Of a stretch of 64,000 nt of DNA, positions 1 to 11,345 are shown piece after piece. Source of the DNA: Juglans regia (taxonomy: Eukaryota > Streptophyta > Magnoliopsida > Fagales > Juglandaceae); assembly GCF_001411555.2 (NCBI RefSeq), contig NC_049912.1, positions 4,480,317 to 4,544,316 of the forward strand. The letters are read 5' to 3'. Below the pieces are notes generated by a model that was given only the letters and a program-made list of their open reading frames with translations, had not been told where the DNA came from and made no database searches. Position 1 is the first letter of the stretch. Every line of letters begins with the position of its first letter. Made by a program: the position numbers and the translations under genes.

Positions 1-651
1 CATTCGATTTGGACATGCCCTAAACAGACTATTCAGCCCATCTAAATCTTTTTTTTTTTTTGCCTAATTTCAATTATTTTCAGCCCACTTTAAATTTTAT
101 ACATTTTTTTAGCTAAAAATACTAAAAAAAAAAAACTTGATCTTAAAAAATATAATGATAAAAGAAAACAATGAATTTGTAATATGATTAATAAATCATT
201 GTATTAGCTTATAAGCCTATTAGGTATATATAGTTATAACTTATAGAGATATTAATACTATACGCTTATGCATACAGTATGCTATAATCCTATAACTCTT
301 ATGATATTAGTATATACTAATACTATATATTATACTACTATAGATTATAGTATTACTGTTACACTACATATAGACTTATAGTATGTGTATATATATATTA
401 TAATGATATAGTGATACTAATACTATAATTGCATTCTGTAAACAGCTGTTAATTTATGGTACAAAGCGTCAAGAGGAAGCTTTGACTAGCATGTTAAACA
501 GCTGCTGAACACACACACACTCATTCATTGCCTCTTGGTTAATTTAAATATAGAATTTCATATATGTGTTCTTCGAAACTTTTGTCTAACTTGGTTGAAT
601 TACAAGATCATCACACTAATTATTTGGACCTGTTGAGATTCTGATTCTTGT
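1..651. other. AT-rich intergenic sequence, no gene seen
   Basis: AT-rich DNA with short TA-rich tracts and no convincing coding frame on either strand. It has no counterpart in front of unit B. The homology between the two large repeat units starts at about 652 (unit B at about 35914), so this stretch is the left flank of the duplicated block. Confidence 0.5.
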
Positions 652-859
652 TGACACTGTTGCATATGCAGCACATCTTGCTGGCGGTTTCAGAGTCCAC
701 GCACACGGTTTCTTCGCTTTGGTCTTTGGATTTTGGATGTTTTTGTTTTTTGTCGAGAACTTTTTAAATTTTTATTATTATTATTATTTAAAAAAACTAA
801 TCAGATAAGTGTCCAAGGATCGATGCGCTGTTTAGGACAGCTTGCGTTTCGGACTATTA

Positions 860-1150
860 ATTATAAATTACGTAAATATAGTATTTTTTTTTTTTAAGAA
901 AAATGGTATTTGCAGTCGTAAGTGTACAAGCGTCGTACAATTATTTTAAAAAAAATGAATAAATATAAGATTCATATTAAAAGAAATTAATTTTTTAATA
1001 ATAGATCTCACTCTTTTTTAAAATAATTGTACAATATTTATATATTTTATTATTATATATAATATTATTATTTTTTTTAATATAAAAAGTAAAATTTATT
1101 ATTAAAAAATTAACTTTTTTATATAAATTTTATATTTATTTACTTTTTGT
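860..1150. repeat. MITE-like AT-rich repeat
   Basis: The sequence starting near the motif ATGGTATTTGCAGTCGTAAG recurs at 36120-36390 in unit B and, diverged, near 43910-44020. It contains inverted tracts around TTTTTTAATAATNGATCTCACTC. This suggests a small non-autonomous DNA transposon family, but I could not fix its ends. Confidence 0.4.
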
Positions 1151-1580
1151 AAAAGGAGATCACGTAAAAAGCTCCACTCTTTTCTAAAAAAGAGTCTTCG
1201 AAATTTATACAACTCGTAACTAAAAAGAGTACTCATGGATTTGATCCATTGATTGTTTCGCACGTCGGATTTTTATTGATGTTAATTAATGGTTAGATTG
1301 ACACCGATGGAGGAAAGTGTGGCATCCCAAATTTTAAATAAACGGATTTATTTTTGGTTGCAAATACATCCGAAATTGGCATGCATGCTGGATTTAGACT
1401 GAGCAGTTTGGGTGCAAATAAATAAGAAAAATGTTACAATTACACAAAGAGATTCTTATAAAAATAAATCTATCAAGTACTGATATCAACACACGTCAGT
1501 TTATAAATTTACTCTTATGAAATCTGATCTTTGTGTCTAAAATATTTCTCAATAAATAAACGGATTTAATGGTTTGAGGT

Positions 1581-2197
1581 AGGCCTGTAAACAAACCGGC
1601 CGGACCGACTGCCGCCGACTTAGACCGACCGCCGAATTCAGAAACCGGCAGAGAACCGGTCGGCCGGCGGTAGGAAATTAAGGAAACCGTTGTCGGCTGG
1701 TTCGGTCTGCGGTTCAATCCCGGTCTAAACCGATGAACCGGCCAACGTCTTATATATATATTTTTAAAATATATTTCTTATATAAAACGACGCCGTTTCA
1801 CTTAAATAAGTGAAACGACATCGTTTTTTCCTTAGAACTTAAAAAAAAAACATATGGAACGGCGCCGTTTGGCTTAAAAGTCAAACGGCGTCGTTTCAAA
1901 ATGGATTTAATTGCCCCTCGCCCCTCTTCTTCTTCTTTCCCGCGTCTTCTTCCTTCCTCCATTTCACCTGCAACTCTCTTCTACTCTCTCATGGTAAACG
2001 GCGGCACATCCCTCCTCCGTGACAGAGACGCCGACGGCAGACCGAGGAACCGAACCACACCGCGCCGAGACCGATAATATCGATTTTCTCTCCTCCAATC
2101 GATCGGTTTCGGCCGATTTTTTCATCTCTTGGCAGACATCAGTTCGGCGTCGGTTTGGTACCGAAACCGCGCCGAACCCATCGGTTTTCAGCCCTAT
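1581..2197. mobile_element. hAT-like MITE, present only in unit A
   Basis: Flanked by the direct repeat TTTGAGGT (1573-1580 and 2198-2205). The paralogous site in unit B (about 36846-36858) carries a single copy, so it is the empty site. The ends are short inverted repeats (AGGCCTG at the left, CAGCCCTAT at the right). The 8-bp duplication and TAGGxxTG-like ends fit hAT elements. The interior is rich in CCGGTCGG-type motifs and contains two hairpins (1785-1826 and 1858-1896). Short ORFs on both strands here are not supported as genes. Confidence 0.8.
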
Positions 2198-2568
2198 TTT
2201 GAGGTACAAATTATTGAAATAACGGTTGTAATTCAATGGTGCATTTTTCCCAAATTTTTTAAATCTATTTTTACAATTATATTTTGCTATAATTTATTTT
2301 TAATAATAATTCTATTTTTCAAATGTTCTACGTGGCAATCTTACTAACTGAGGGGATCGAATGAATCCATATATCCAAAATTATTAATAACAAAGAGTTA
2401 AATTGTTTTCTAAAAACCAGCTTATATGATCTAAATAACGAATCTCAACTAATAATTAATTATACAAATTAAAAAATCCGAGCAAATATTCCAATTAGTT
2501 TTATATCATCAACTATGCACTAATCGTATATAAGCTCTGAATTAAGTTCTTGCATGTTAGAAGAAAAG

Positions 2569-2572
<4 letters not shown>

Positions 2573-2602
<30 letters not shown>
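2573..2602. repeat. (TA)n microsatellite
   Basis: An uninterrupted TA run. The same position in unit B (about 37424-37434) is much shorter, so the tract changed length after duplication. Confidence 0.9.
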
Positions 2603-2603
<1 letters not shown>

Positions 2604-2769
2604 AAAATGTTAGTTTTCCCCCGTACTTTGACCGCTTGTGTATTTAATTTTTTTTTACTTAATGATTAAGGAAGTGATTTTTAGTATATTCATGTATTTT
2701 TTTTTATTTTTTAAAAATATTTAAATATGTTAAAAAAATATGAAAAAAAATAAAAATATAAATTTGTAC

Positions 2770-2935
2770 TAGGCGGCACGTCCAGCTATCACTGTTGGGC
2801 GGTAGGGATGCTACTCGCATGGTGCGGGGCGGGGGCAACCCCCGCACCATGCGGGGAGAGGGTTTTCAACCCCGCCCCCTACCCTCGGGAGATTTGATGA
2901 GATGACCCCAAGGCAGATTTGTTCCTCTTGCGAAG
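2770..2935. mobile_element. GC-rich insert with perfect palindrome
   Basis: Unit B reads directly from ACTAGGC to GAGTCCA at 37611-37625, while unit A carries about 165 extra bases here. The insert contains a perfect 14-bp inverted repeat (arms 2816-2829 and 2840-2853, CGCATGGTGCGGGG) and a GTAGGGATGC / CCCCCTACC pair. A closely related palindrome is at 23266-23323. It is probably a small DNA transposon or a fragment of one. Confidence 0.55.
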
Positions 2936-4480
2936 GAGAGCGAGTCCACCTCCGAGGCTGCCCAAATATTTACCTCGACCCCCACTGCAGTGAAGGAGTG
3001 GACTAGCCACATCGGTGTTCGAATTACCTCCCAAGAAAGAAAGATGCAGTTTAGCATAAGGCATTCCAACCTCTCCCGGACGAAGAGCGGGCCAACTCCA
3101 TGGACTACCCGAATAATGAAGTAAAAAATGCGGTCATCATTGACACTGATGTTAGCAACACAAGCAGTAGTAGAGAGGCAGAAAACAAAAAGCACTGTAC
3201 GACATAGACAAAAGGACCTAAGTTTGTGACATTAACTTCCATGATCAAAAGCAAAATCATGATAACATTCTTGTTTCCCGAAAGGGACGAATACAAATTT
3301 ATGCTAATGGAGGAAGACAAGCACAATTCCAAACTAGCCGGACAATTTACCTCCCTGTGGGCTGAGAATGCAAGTCAAGCCCAAGGCCATCTTGACTCTT
3401 GGCGGAGAGCGAGACCAGCCCCACTGCTACCCAAAAAGCAAATCTATGCTAAAGAACAGGAAGATTGCCGGCTGGTCTCATCAAACAAAGTCGCTAAGGC
3501 CTTGGGGTGAACGGTTACATGGCATAGGCAGTTGAAAAAGGGCGTGAACAGGAAGATTGCAGGCTGGTGGGGTCGTTAAACAAAGGCCAGGCACAGGTGG
3601 GGTAGACCGCAAAGATCCTATGTGGCGATATTATTAATCGTTGAGAGTTACATGGAACAAGTTACAACATAAAGCATCAAAGGTACAAGGAACAAGTTAC
3701 AATATAAAATCATAGAGGTACAAGGAACAAGTTACAACATAAAACCGTAGAGGCACAAGTTACAAAAAAAAAAGCCGTAGAGGTACAAGGATCAAGTTAC
3801 AAAAAAAAAGCCGTAGAGGTACAAGGATCAAGTTACAATAAAAAGTCACAGAATTACAAGGAACAAGTTGCAACACAAAGCCTTAGATCTACACGGAACA
3901 AGTTACAATGTGAGACCGTAGAGCAGCAGGTAGTCGGGTATAACCCAAGGCGACTCATCACAATCGAGCTGGATCAAATCATATTCCATAAAAGTGGTAG
4001 ACAGATATCTCCATCACTACGATGTGTCGATAACGCCCAAGGTTACCTCTAAAAATCATTAAGGATGTAATGAGTCAACTAATTGAGTCGTACGGTGGTA
4101 ATCATCGCCCCAGAGTCGCTTGAAACTACTTACCGGCTGTGGAAAAGTATGAGAAACTATTGGAGAAGGTGAAGACAACGGATAGGAATGGCTTCGAAGA
4201 TGACACTCATAAGCAAAAGGGTGAAGACGAGCGAGCTACATAAGCAAAAGGGCTAGAATGAGGAGAGAAGGCCCGGGACAACAACAGTAATAAAGAGCAA
4301 GGAGATCTGCTTGATAAAAGTCATGGAGAGAAGGCCGGGGACAACAACTGTAGAGAAATGGCAAGGAGATCTACCCAGAAAGAGCTGTGGAGGCCTGAGA
4401 TAATAACAACATAGAAGAGCAAGAAGATATGCTTGGAAAGCTCGCCCTCAACGGGCAGGATCATTCCCCACTTGACCAGA
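2936..4480. repeat. Unclassified repeat block, unit A copy
   Basis: Conserved with 37611-39165. It holds a 94-codon frame at 3226-3510 (+) whose counterpart at 37902-38207 shares most of its first 80 residues and then diverges by frameshift, followed by a minisatellite and purine-rich sequence. I do not recognise the protein. The two frames differ by indels and no partner domain is seen, so this looks like a decayed repeat rather than a host gene. Confidence 0.5.
3645..3930 (+). repeat. Minisatellite of about 30 bp, AAGTTACAA core
   Basis: About nine imperfect copies of a unit centred on GGTACAAGGAACAAGTTACA, followed by a variable A-rich spacer and GTAGA. The same array is in unit B at 38325-38605 with small length changes. 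In unit B it is open in one frame (38398-38595, a lysine/glutamine-rich repeat peptide), which I attribute to the repeat length and not to coding. Confidence 0.8.
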
Positions 4481-4809
4481 AGCATCTCATTTCATTTACT
4501 TTCTAAATATAATTCAAATACAAATATCTTTAAACTAATAATTACAACTTTTTAAAACTTTCAAACAAAAAATAAAAAATACTATAATTTTTTTAAAATT
4601 TTCAAACAAAATAATATTATAAAACTATATTATAATAATATTTTTTATTCAACTTGTTCTCTCTTTTCCTAAAACCCAAAGAGATACACAACTTAAACCA
4701 TCTTACTATTATTCACAAACTATTTTATTATTTTTTACAAAATTCTTGTCTCATCTCACTCTTCAAACCAGCTATTGGGAAAGAAAGGGAAACATGTGGT
4801 TTAGAGAAT

Positions 4810-5437
4810 TAGGGGTGTAATCGGTCTGGTTTCGTCCGGTTTTGGACAAAATTTGGGATCGAACCGGTATGTACCGGTTTTGTATTTTCAAGAACCGATA
4901 CCATACCGGTTACTCCCCTAAACCGGTATTTCCAGTTTTATCGGTTCCGATCCGGTCCGATTTTTCAGTTTTAATATACTATGTACTGTATTATATATAA
5001 TATATATAATAGTATATTATAGCATATAATAATATAGTGATAATATATTGTAGTATATTATAATATATATTATAATTGTATTATAGATTATAGTGATATA
5101 TTATATTATAGACTATAGTGATATAAGATTTTAAAATTTAATATTATATTAATTAGTAATTTATCATATAATACAAAACTATTTTATATATAATTATATA
5201 TTATATATAAAAATTATATACAATATAAAAAATTATACTATATATATATATGAAACGGTCCGGTTCAGTCTGGTCTGGTTTGAAAAAAAGAAAAACTAGA
5301 ACTTGACCAATTTTGACTAGTTTTAAGAAAAATAAAACCGGTATGAGACCGAGCCAAAATTGGTACCAGACCAAACCCACCGATTTGGTCCAGTTCGGTC
5401 CGGTTTATCGGTTCATCAATTTTGTTTTACACCCCTA
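4810..5437. mobile_element. hAT-like MITE with GGTTCGGTCC-type interior (unit A)
   Basis: Starts TAGGGGTGTAA and ends with its inverse, TTACACCCCTA. The flanking 8-mers TAGAGAAT (4802-4809) and GAGAGAAT (5438-5445) differ at one base, as expected of an old 8-bp target duplication. The interior is AT-rich between subterminal ACCGGT/CCGGTT-rich arms. The unit B copy is at 39491-40074, so this insertion predates the duplication. Confidence 0.7.
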
Positions 5438-5445
5438 GAGAGAAT

Positions 5446-7359
5446 GCTACAATCAAAGATGAATCTTAGGGTGGGAGCATGATGTTTTTAAAAGGAAAAT
5501 AAAAGATGAAATGATTTCGAGTTACATCTTTATACATAATTGTCTTTTACATGTAAACTTAAAAGCCTATAAATATTTTAATAGAGAACAAGAGAAAAAT
5601 GGAGAGTGGAATTTATGTTTTTTTTTTTTAAAAAAATATGTGTAATTAAAATAGAATAAAGGAAAATGCACTTACAAAAAATTTATTTATCTACATGTCA
5701 GATAGTAATATGTTGAAAATTATGAGATTTAAAATTTAAAAGAAAACTAACAAAATAAATATTGTAAATAAAAGTCTAAGGTGTGATTTGGATAGTGAGA
5801 GAGATGGTTTTAGATGAAAGTTGAATAAAATATTGTTAGAATATTATTTTTTAATATTAGTATTATTTTTGAATTTAAAAAAGTTAAATTGTTTATTATA
5901 TTCTGTATGAGAGTTTAGGAAAATTGTAATGATGAGATGGGATGAGATGATTTCTAAATCCAAACGGCTCTTAAATCCAGTTTGAATAGTGAGATGAGAT
6001 GAGATAATTTTAGATGAAAGTTAAAAGTTGAATAAAATATTTTTAGAATATTATTTTTTAATATTATTATTATTTTAGAATATAAAAATTTTGAATTGTT
6101 CATTATATTTTATGTGAAAATTTAAAAAAAATTATAATAATGAAATGATATAAGATAAGAGGAGATAAAATCGTTTCTGTATCCAAATCTAGCTAACTAA
6201 AACTGTAAATATATACATAGAAGACAACAATTGAGAATTAAAAATTGGGTGAATTTTTTAAGAGGCAATCATTTAAATGCTCATCATCAACCGTGCTTTC
6301 CATTTTGGCTCCTAAAAAAGAATGACTTGCCGAGTCCTTCAACCCTGTTTTTGTTTTTTTAACGAGTCTCCCACTTGTAATTTATTATGTCATGAATACG
6401 ACAAAATATTTAAATATATTACGCGGGAGGGACACGAATTGGGTAGTTGCAATTATCAATCAAAAGCTGAGTGTAATAGCACATGCATGCATGCATACAG
6501 CTTGCTAAGGACTTTGACGATTTCAGAGTCTACCAGTTTCTAATTCGGTTTGGTCTTTGATTGTCTTTTTTTATTATTTATTATTTTTATTTTTATTTTA
6601 TATATATATATATTTTGATATCGAAGTGATTTCAAATTATCTGAATTTATATATAAACAGTAATATATTATAGATCTCATTAAAATGTATTTAAATGTAA
6701 TTAATAGATTCAGATATATGTTTAAATGTATGAAATTATAAATTGAGATGAGTTTTAACATTTTATATAAAATTGAAAACATAGTAAACCTTATCAATGA
6801 TCAGTTTTTAACTCACTCCAGCAACCAAACATTTTATATATCTATGTATTAGTTATTTTATGGATATAAAAATTAATTTTGAGAAAAATGTATGTTGGCA
6901 CAAGTACTAAACACACAAGTTTTTACTAAGCAAAATTGTGAGGTTTGGATAATGAGTTGAGTTAAGTTAAAATAAGATGAAATGAGATGATGATAATTAA
7001 AAATTGAATAAAATATTATTATAATATTATATTTTAATATGATTTTTATTTTTGGATTTGAAAACGTACGTTGAATTGTTTATTATATTTTATTTGAAAG
7101 TATAGAAAAATTATAATTTTTAAATAAGATGAAATGAATTGAGAATGTTTTTTAATCCAAAACAAGTCCATGCGTACTTGAGTAGAAAATGTGTTCAGAC
7201 TAATTTGAACTACAAAAGTCTTTGAAATGTAATAATTTTACATGATTTCTGGCTGCATGTCGGACTTTTGTGCTTTTCACAAAAAATGAAGTGCATATAT
7301 ATATATATATATATGTATATAGGGCGAGTAGTAGGCATAAGATCACTTGAGGAAATTCC
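5446..7359. other. MITE-rich upstream region of kinase copy A
   Basis: About 1.9 kb without a credible gene. It contains three members of the GAGATGAGATGA MITE family (5781-5970, 5972-6192, 6939-7170) and a TA tract at 7294-7316 just before the start codon. The last 150 bp before ATG 7360 are conserved in unit B (47030-47182), so a promoter probably lies here. I could not choose between TATA-like tracts. Confidence 0.5.
5781..6192. repeat. Two adjacent GAGATGAGATGA-family MITEs
   Basis: Two head-to-tail members, each about 200 bp. They open with TTTGGATAGTGAGA- or TTTGAATAGTGAGATGAGAT-like sequence, run through a shared core (GAATAAAATATTNTTAGAAT, then TGAATTGTTTATTATATTTT) and close with GATGAGAT...ATCCAAA. 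The paralogous pair is at about 40429-40815. Other members are at 6939-7170, 30707-30925, 41580-41890, 42004-42125, 42995-43160, 46040-46265 and 46770-47005, and in intron 4 of each kinase copy. Confidence 0.65.
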
Positions 7360-10300
7360 ATGGCTGATCATCAGGATATGATCACATACGTTGCGGTGGG
7401 AAAATATGTGAAAGACTGCAAATCAATCCTGTCTTGGGCCATAGAGAACAACGTCGGAGGAAGCAGGATTTGCATCATTCATGTTCACAAGCCTGCAAAG
7501 TTGTTCCCTTTAGGCAAGTTATTTATATCTATCTTTGAAAAAACTTGATGATGATAAACCGAATTAACATGCAGCACGTTGGAGTCCACATGTATTTATT
7601 ATTTATGAAGTAGTTTTGGAGTTATTTGAGTGAGTTGTCGTCTTCTCTTCATGTACTTGATCAGTGCGAAGCTTAATGACGGAAAGGAAGGTCAGAGAAC
7701 GCCTAGAAACTGGTACACAAAGTATGCATGCAATCATGACGGAATACTTTCTTTTCTGCCAACAAAAGGGGGTATAAATTCTTCTCATGTGCATCTTTAA
7801 TTCTTCTCGATCGTCTGAATTGGAACAGTTTTCTGACCTCTTTTCTGTGGTGTTTTAAAATAATATATATAGGTACAGGCACAAACGCAAACCATTGAAA
7901 TGGGCTCTATTAGGGAGGGAATCCTAAAACTCATCTCTAAATATGGGATCAGGAAGCTTGTCATAGGATCAACATCGGCCAATCACTATAAAAAGTAATA
8001 TTTAAGAATATTGTCAAATATTCATGTAGTACTGGGGTACTCTTTCTTGTGTCTTCCTCTTTCTCTCTTTAAAGAAAATTTGCTGCCTGAGATTTTTGAG
8101 GATTTTGTAAAGGCTGAAATGTCTCTCTGGTTTATTCAGCATGATCATGTGCATGGTTTGATATTTGGATTGATGTAGCTTAATTACTGCTCCATTTTGC
8201 AGAAAAGTAGAACTGGGGTCTAAGAAAGCGAAGTTTGTGTGTAAAACTGCACCTGTCTCGTGTCAAGTACAAGTCATTTGCAAGGGTCACCTCATATTTA
8301 CCAGGTTTGCACTTCCAAGCTTTTGTCAATTACACTTGCAAATATGTCATTCTTTTGCTACCTTTCTGTTTGTAGTTCTGTCTCAGTTTTTAATGAGGTG
8401 GTCTATACATATTCCTTTGCAAATATGATACTTTATTACTCTTGATCATGCTTTATTTTTTTCAAAGTTGAAGATAGTTCAAAAGTTTATATGTAATCAC
8501 TACGGCAAACACTTCAAAATACTCCAATTTTTATGTTAAATCTAACATTCAAATACCTAACTCTCAAATTATTAAATTCATCTCAACTCAAAACCTCTTT
8601 ACACTTGAGACCCACAACCTTCTTCAACTTCTTATAAATACATTTAAACTTATATTAACGTCCAAACACATTTAAACTTATTTTAAGTGGATCCCACAAA
8701 ACTTACTCTACCATCTCAACTCACTACTATTCATAAAGAGCTCAACCCTGCTCAACATCCAAACGCAGCTCCATTTGGATATAAGAAGTGTTTCATCTTA
8801 TCTCATCACTACAAATTTTTTAAATTTCTACATAAAATATAATAAATAATTCAACTTTTTTAAATCATAAAACAATAATAATAGTAAAAAAATAATATTT
8901 TATTCAACTTTCACAAACACTTCAAAATCCTACTCTTTCTATGTGATCATCATCATTCTGCTGATGGAAGTAGCGTGCCAAAATAGGGAAGCAAGTGCAG
9001 CAGACACTGAAACTGGACAATCAAACCTAAATAGATCACGGTCTGGTCCTTCGGGGTACAACAACAGGGTCGGCAGTCCCGTAATTGAATGCTCAGAGTT
9101 CTCCAAATTACGGTCTGTTACAGCTGGGCGCAGTAGGAGCACCACTGCTCTGGCTGCTCTAATTGCTCCTTTCCCGGAACTGTCTAAAGAGTTTTCGTCT
9201 CCAACGAGTCCTGGGGATTCTAGTTACTCAGCAAGCTCTCCCACAAGACCGGTTGAAATAACTCTAAATGGATGGAATGATAGAAATGGCAAAGCATTGC
9301 AGTATAGCAGCTCAATCTCTCCGCCGGCGGCTTTGGATTATTCATCAAGAAGCTCTTCTACTCTGGAGCTCGCTCCTTCACTTGTGCAACAAAGTCCAAG
9401 GTTGATTCCCAGTTCAAGTAACATATCACCTTCTTCTAATGGAGCTCACAATGTTGTGGTATGTGCAAAGTGTTGATCTGTTACATTCTATTTTGTGTTT
9501 GCAAATTTGTATGCCAAAACATGTTTAATTAACATTTCTCATTGGCATTATTCATCTGAATCAATCAATAATCAAATGGGTATAAAACACGACAAGGCTT
9601 TGAAATTAAAGGTTTATGGATCATAGCAGGAGCAGAGCTTAGAAGAGCAGCTTCAACAAGCGATGGCAGCTTTAAAAAAAGAGGCACTCGTGCGTCAAAG
9701 AGCAGAGGGATATATGATTGACGCTATACGAAGAGTAAGCTTTTTAGTTACGAGTTCTGCTACTTATAAGTAAACTTCTTCAACGCTTTGAATTCATGGG
9801 GGTTTTCTTTACACTCTTCATTACACGTTTTGATAAAAAAAAAATAGTGCAATTTACATGATTAATACATGCATGAGTTGTGCTGCTTAGAAGCTCCGCA
9901 CTCTGCATACCATTTTGAGGATAGAAGAGTAAAATCACATGTTTTTAAGTGGTGTGTAGGAGTATGAGACTTATGTCTAAAATTTTTCTACATGCATTCA
10001 CCATATATTCTTGAAAACAATACAATTGTAAGCCTTTTAAATCTTACAGAAATTGCTAATAATCTGATCAATAGGCCCAAGATGCAGAGAATCAGAGAGA
10101 CAAATACATAGAAGAATTATGGATTTCCAAAGAACAGGAAACATCATTAAAGAGCCAACTTGCAGAGTTACAGAAAGAAAGGGATGAATTGCAGATGGAG
10201 CGTGATCATGCACTGAAAGAAGCTGAAGGGCTAAGGAGAAAAGAAGAGGACTTAAATGGAAACATGCTCGAGCTGCCTGAATTCTCCCTTTCTAAAATTG

Positions 10301-11345
10301 CGGAGGTTACTCAAGGATTTCATGAATCCCAGAAAATTGGACAAGGAGGATATGGCAACATTTATATAGGTCGCCTACAAACTGAGGTAGCTATAAAGAT
10401 GTTGCATTCTCATGGCTCCCAAGGCTCCCAAGAGTTCCAAATGGAGGTTTGTATATGCATTAATTGAAAAACACTAGAGTTGTTGAGATCAGAAAAATAT
10501 TTTACTTAAATAAGTTAGCATGTTTGGAGACATTTTTAATAAAAAAGTTTTGAAAATGTATCAATGATAGTATTTGGATCTCAAAAATTTTGGTTGAATA
10601 ATTTGATCTTAAATTTATTGGTTGTATACATATATATCAGGTTAATGTATTGGATCAGTTGAGGCACCCCAATCTTGTGAAACTCATTGGATCTTGCCCT
10701 GAAGCTTTTGCACTCATCTATGAATATCTTCCTAATGGAAGCCTTGAAGATCGACTCAATTGCAAGGACAACAGTCCTCCATTGTCATGGCAAACTCGAC
10801 TACGGATCTCCATAGAGTTATGCTCCGTCCTCGTGTATCTTCATTCCAGTACTCGACCTCGCACCATAGTGCATGGAGATTTGAAACCAGCCAATATTCT
10901 CCTTGATTCCAACTATGTATGTAAACTTAGTGACTTTGGAATTTGCCGCGTGTTAAGCCGTGATCAAAGTTCAAGTGACAGTGTAACACTGAGTCATAAC
11001 ACTGTCCCAAAGGGAACTTTGCCTTACTTAGATCCTGAATTTCTTCAAAGAGGAGTTCTTACTGTGAAGTCAGATGTTTACTCCTTTGGAATCATTTTAC
11101 TGCAATTGTTGACAGGGAAATCACCACCCTACTCTATAGTAGATGATGTCAACTCTGCCTTACGTGCAGGCACTTTTGAATCCCTTTTGGATCCTTCGGC
11201 TGGAAGTTGGCCATTTGAGGTTGCTCTATGTTTGGCTGAATTGGCACTGATGTGTTCTGACAATAACAGAAAAAGGAGACCAGATCTTGGGACCGGTGTC
11301 CTGGAGCTACTCGAATCATTAAGGGATCCAGCAGGTGGTACTTGA
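7360..11345 (+). CDS. USP-coiled coil-protein kinase (U-box kinase family, no U-box), copy A
   Basis: Eight exons join in phase to 712 residues: 7360-7513, 7665-7771, 7873-7994, 8203-8304, 8987-9458, 9630-9734, 10075-10446 and 10641-11345. Exons 1-4 give a USP-like nucleotide-binding fold (YVAVGK near the start, then KLVIGSTSANHY and CKGHLIFTR). Exon 5 is a serine-rich linker, and exons 6-7 a Glu/Lys/Arg-rich coiled coil. The kinase domain starts in exon 7: glycine loop GQGGYGNIYIG, VAIK lysine, catalytic loop VHGDLKPANILLD (HGD, so non-RD), DFG (LSDFG) and a DPE in place of APE. Family members normally end in a U-box E3 domain. Here a stop follows LLESLRDPAGGT and no U-box is seen in the next 650 bp. 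It is probably a cytosolic kinase without ubiquitin-ligase activity. The start ATG sits in a good context (TTCCATGG) and is shared with copy B. Confidence 0.85.
7514..7664 (+). other. Intron 1 of copy A, GC-AG type
   Basis: The donor reads TTTAG|GCAAGT and the acceptor TGATCAG. A GT donor is not available in this frame. With the GC donor, exons 1 and 2 join in phase 1 (154 + 107 nt = 87 codons). The same GCAAGT is present in copies B (47337) and C1 (33392), so it is an inherited GC-AG intron and not a local mutation. Confidence 0.75.
8305..8986 (+). other. Intron 4 of copy A, filled with MITEs
   Basis: A 682-bp intron between TTTACCAG|GTTTGC and CAAAATAG|GGAAG. The acceptor is set by phase, since only this AG joins exon 4 (ends ...FT + AG) to exon 5 in the open frame. 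Most of it is two adjacent MITE-like blocks (about 8500-8765 and 8765-8925). Both are also in copies B and C1, so they predate the duplications. Confidence 0.65.

Noticed and set aside
3645..3930. CRISPR-like array of short repeats
   Set aside because: Repeats are imperfect and spacers are short, A-rich and not unique. This is plant nuclear DNA and the array is a minisatellite.
8943..9476. Exon 5 read as an independent 177-residue protein
   Set aside because: It is the serine-rich linker exon of the kinase gene. The in-frame ATG lies in the intron upstream of the acceptor at 8986.
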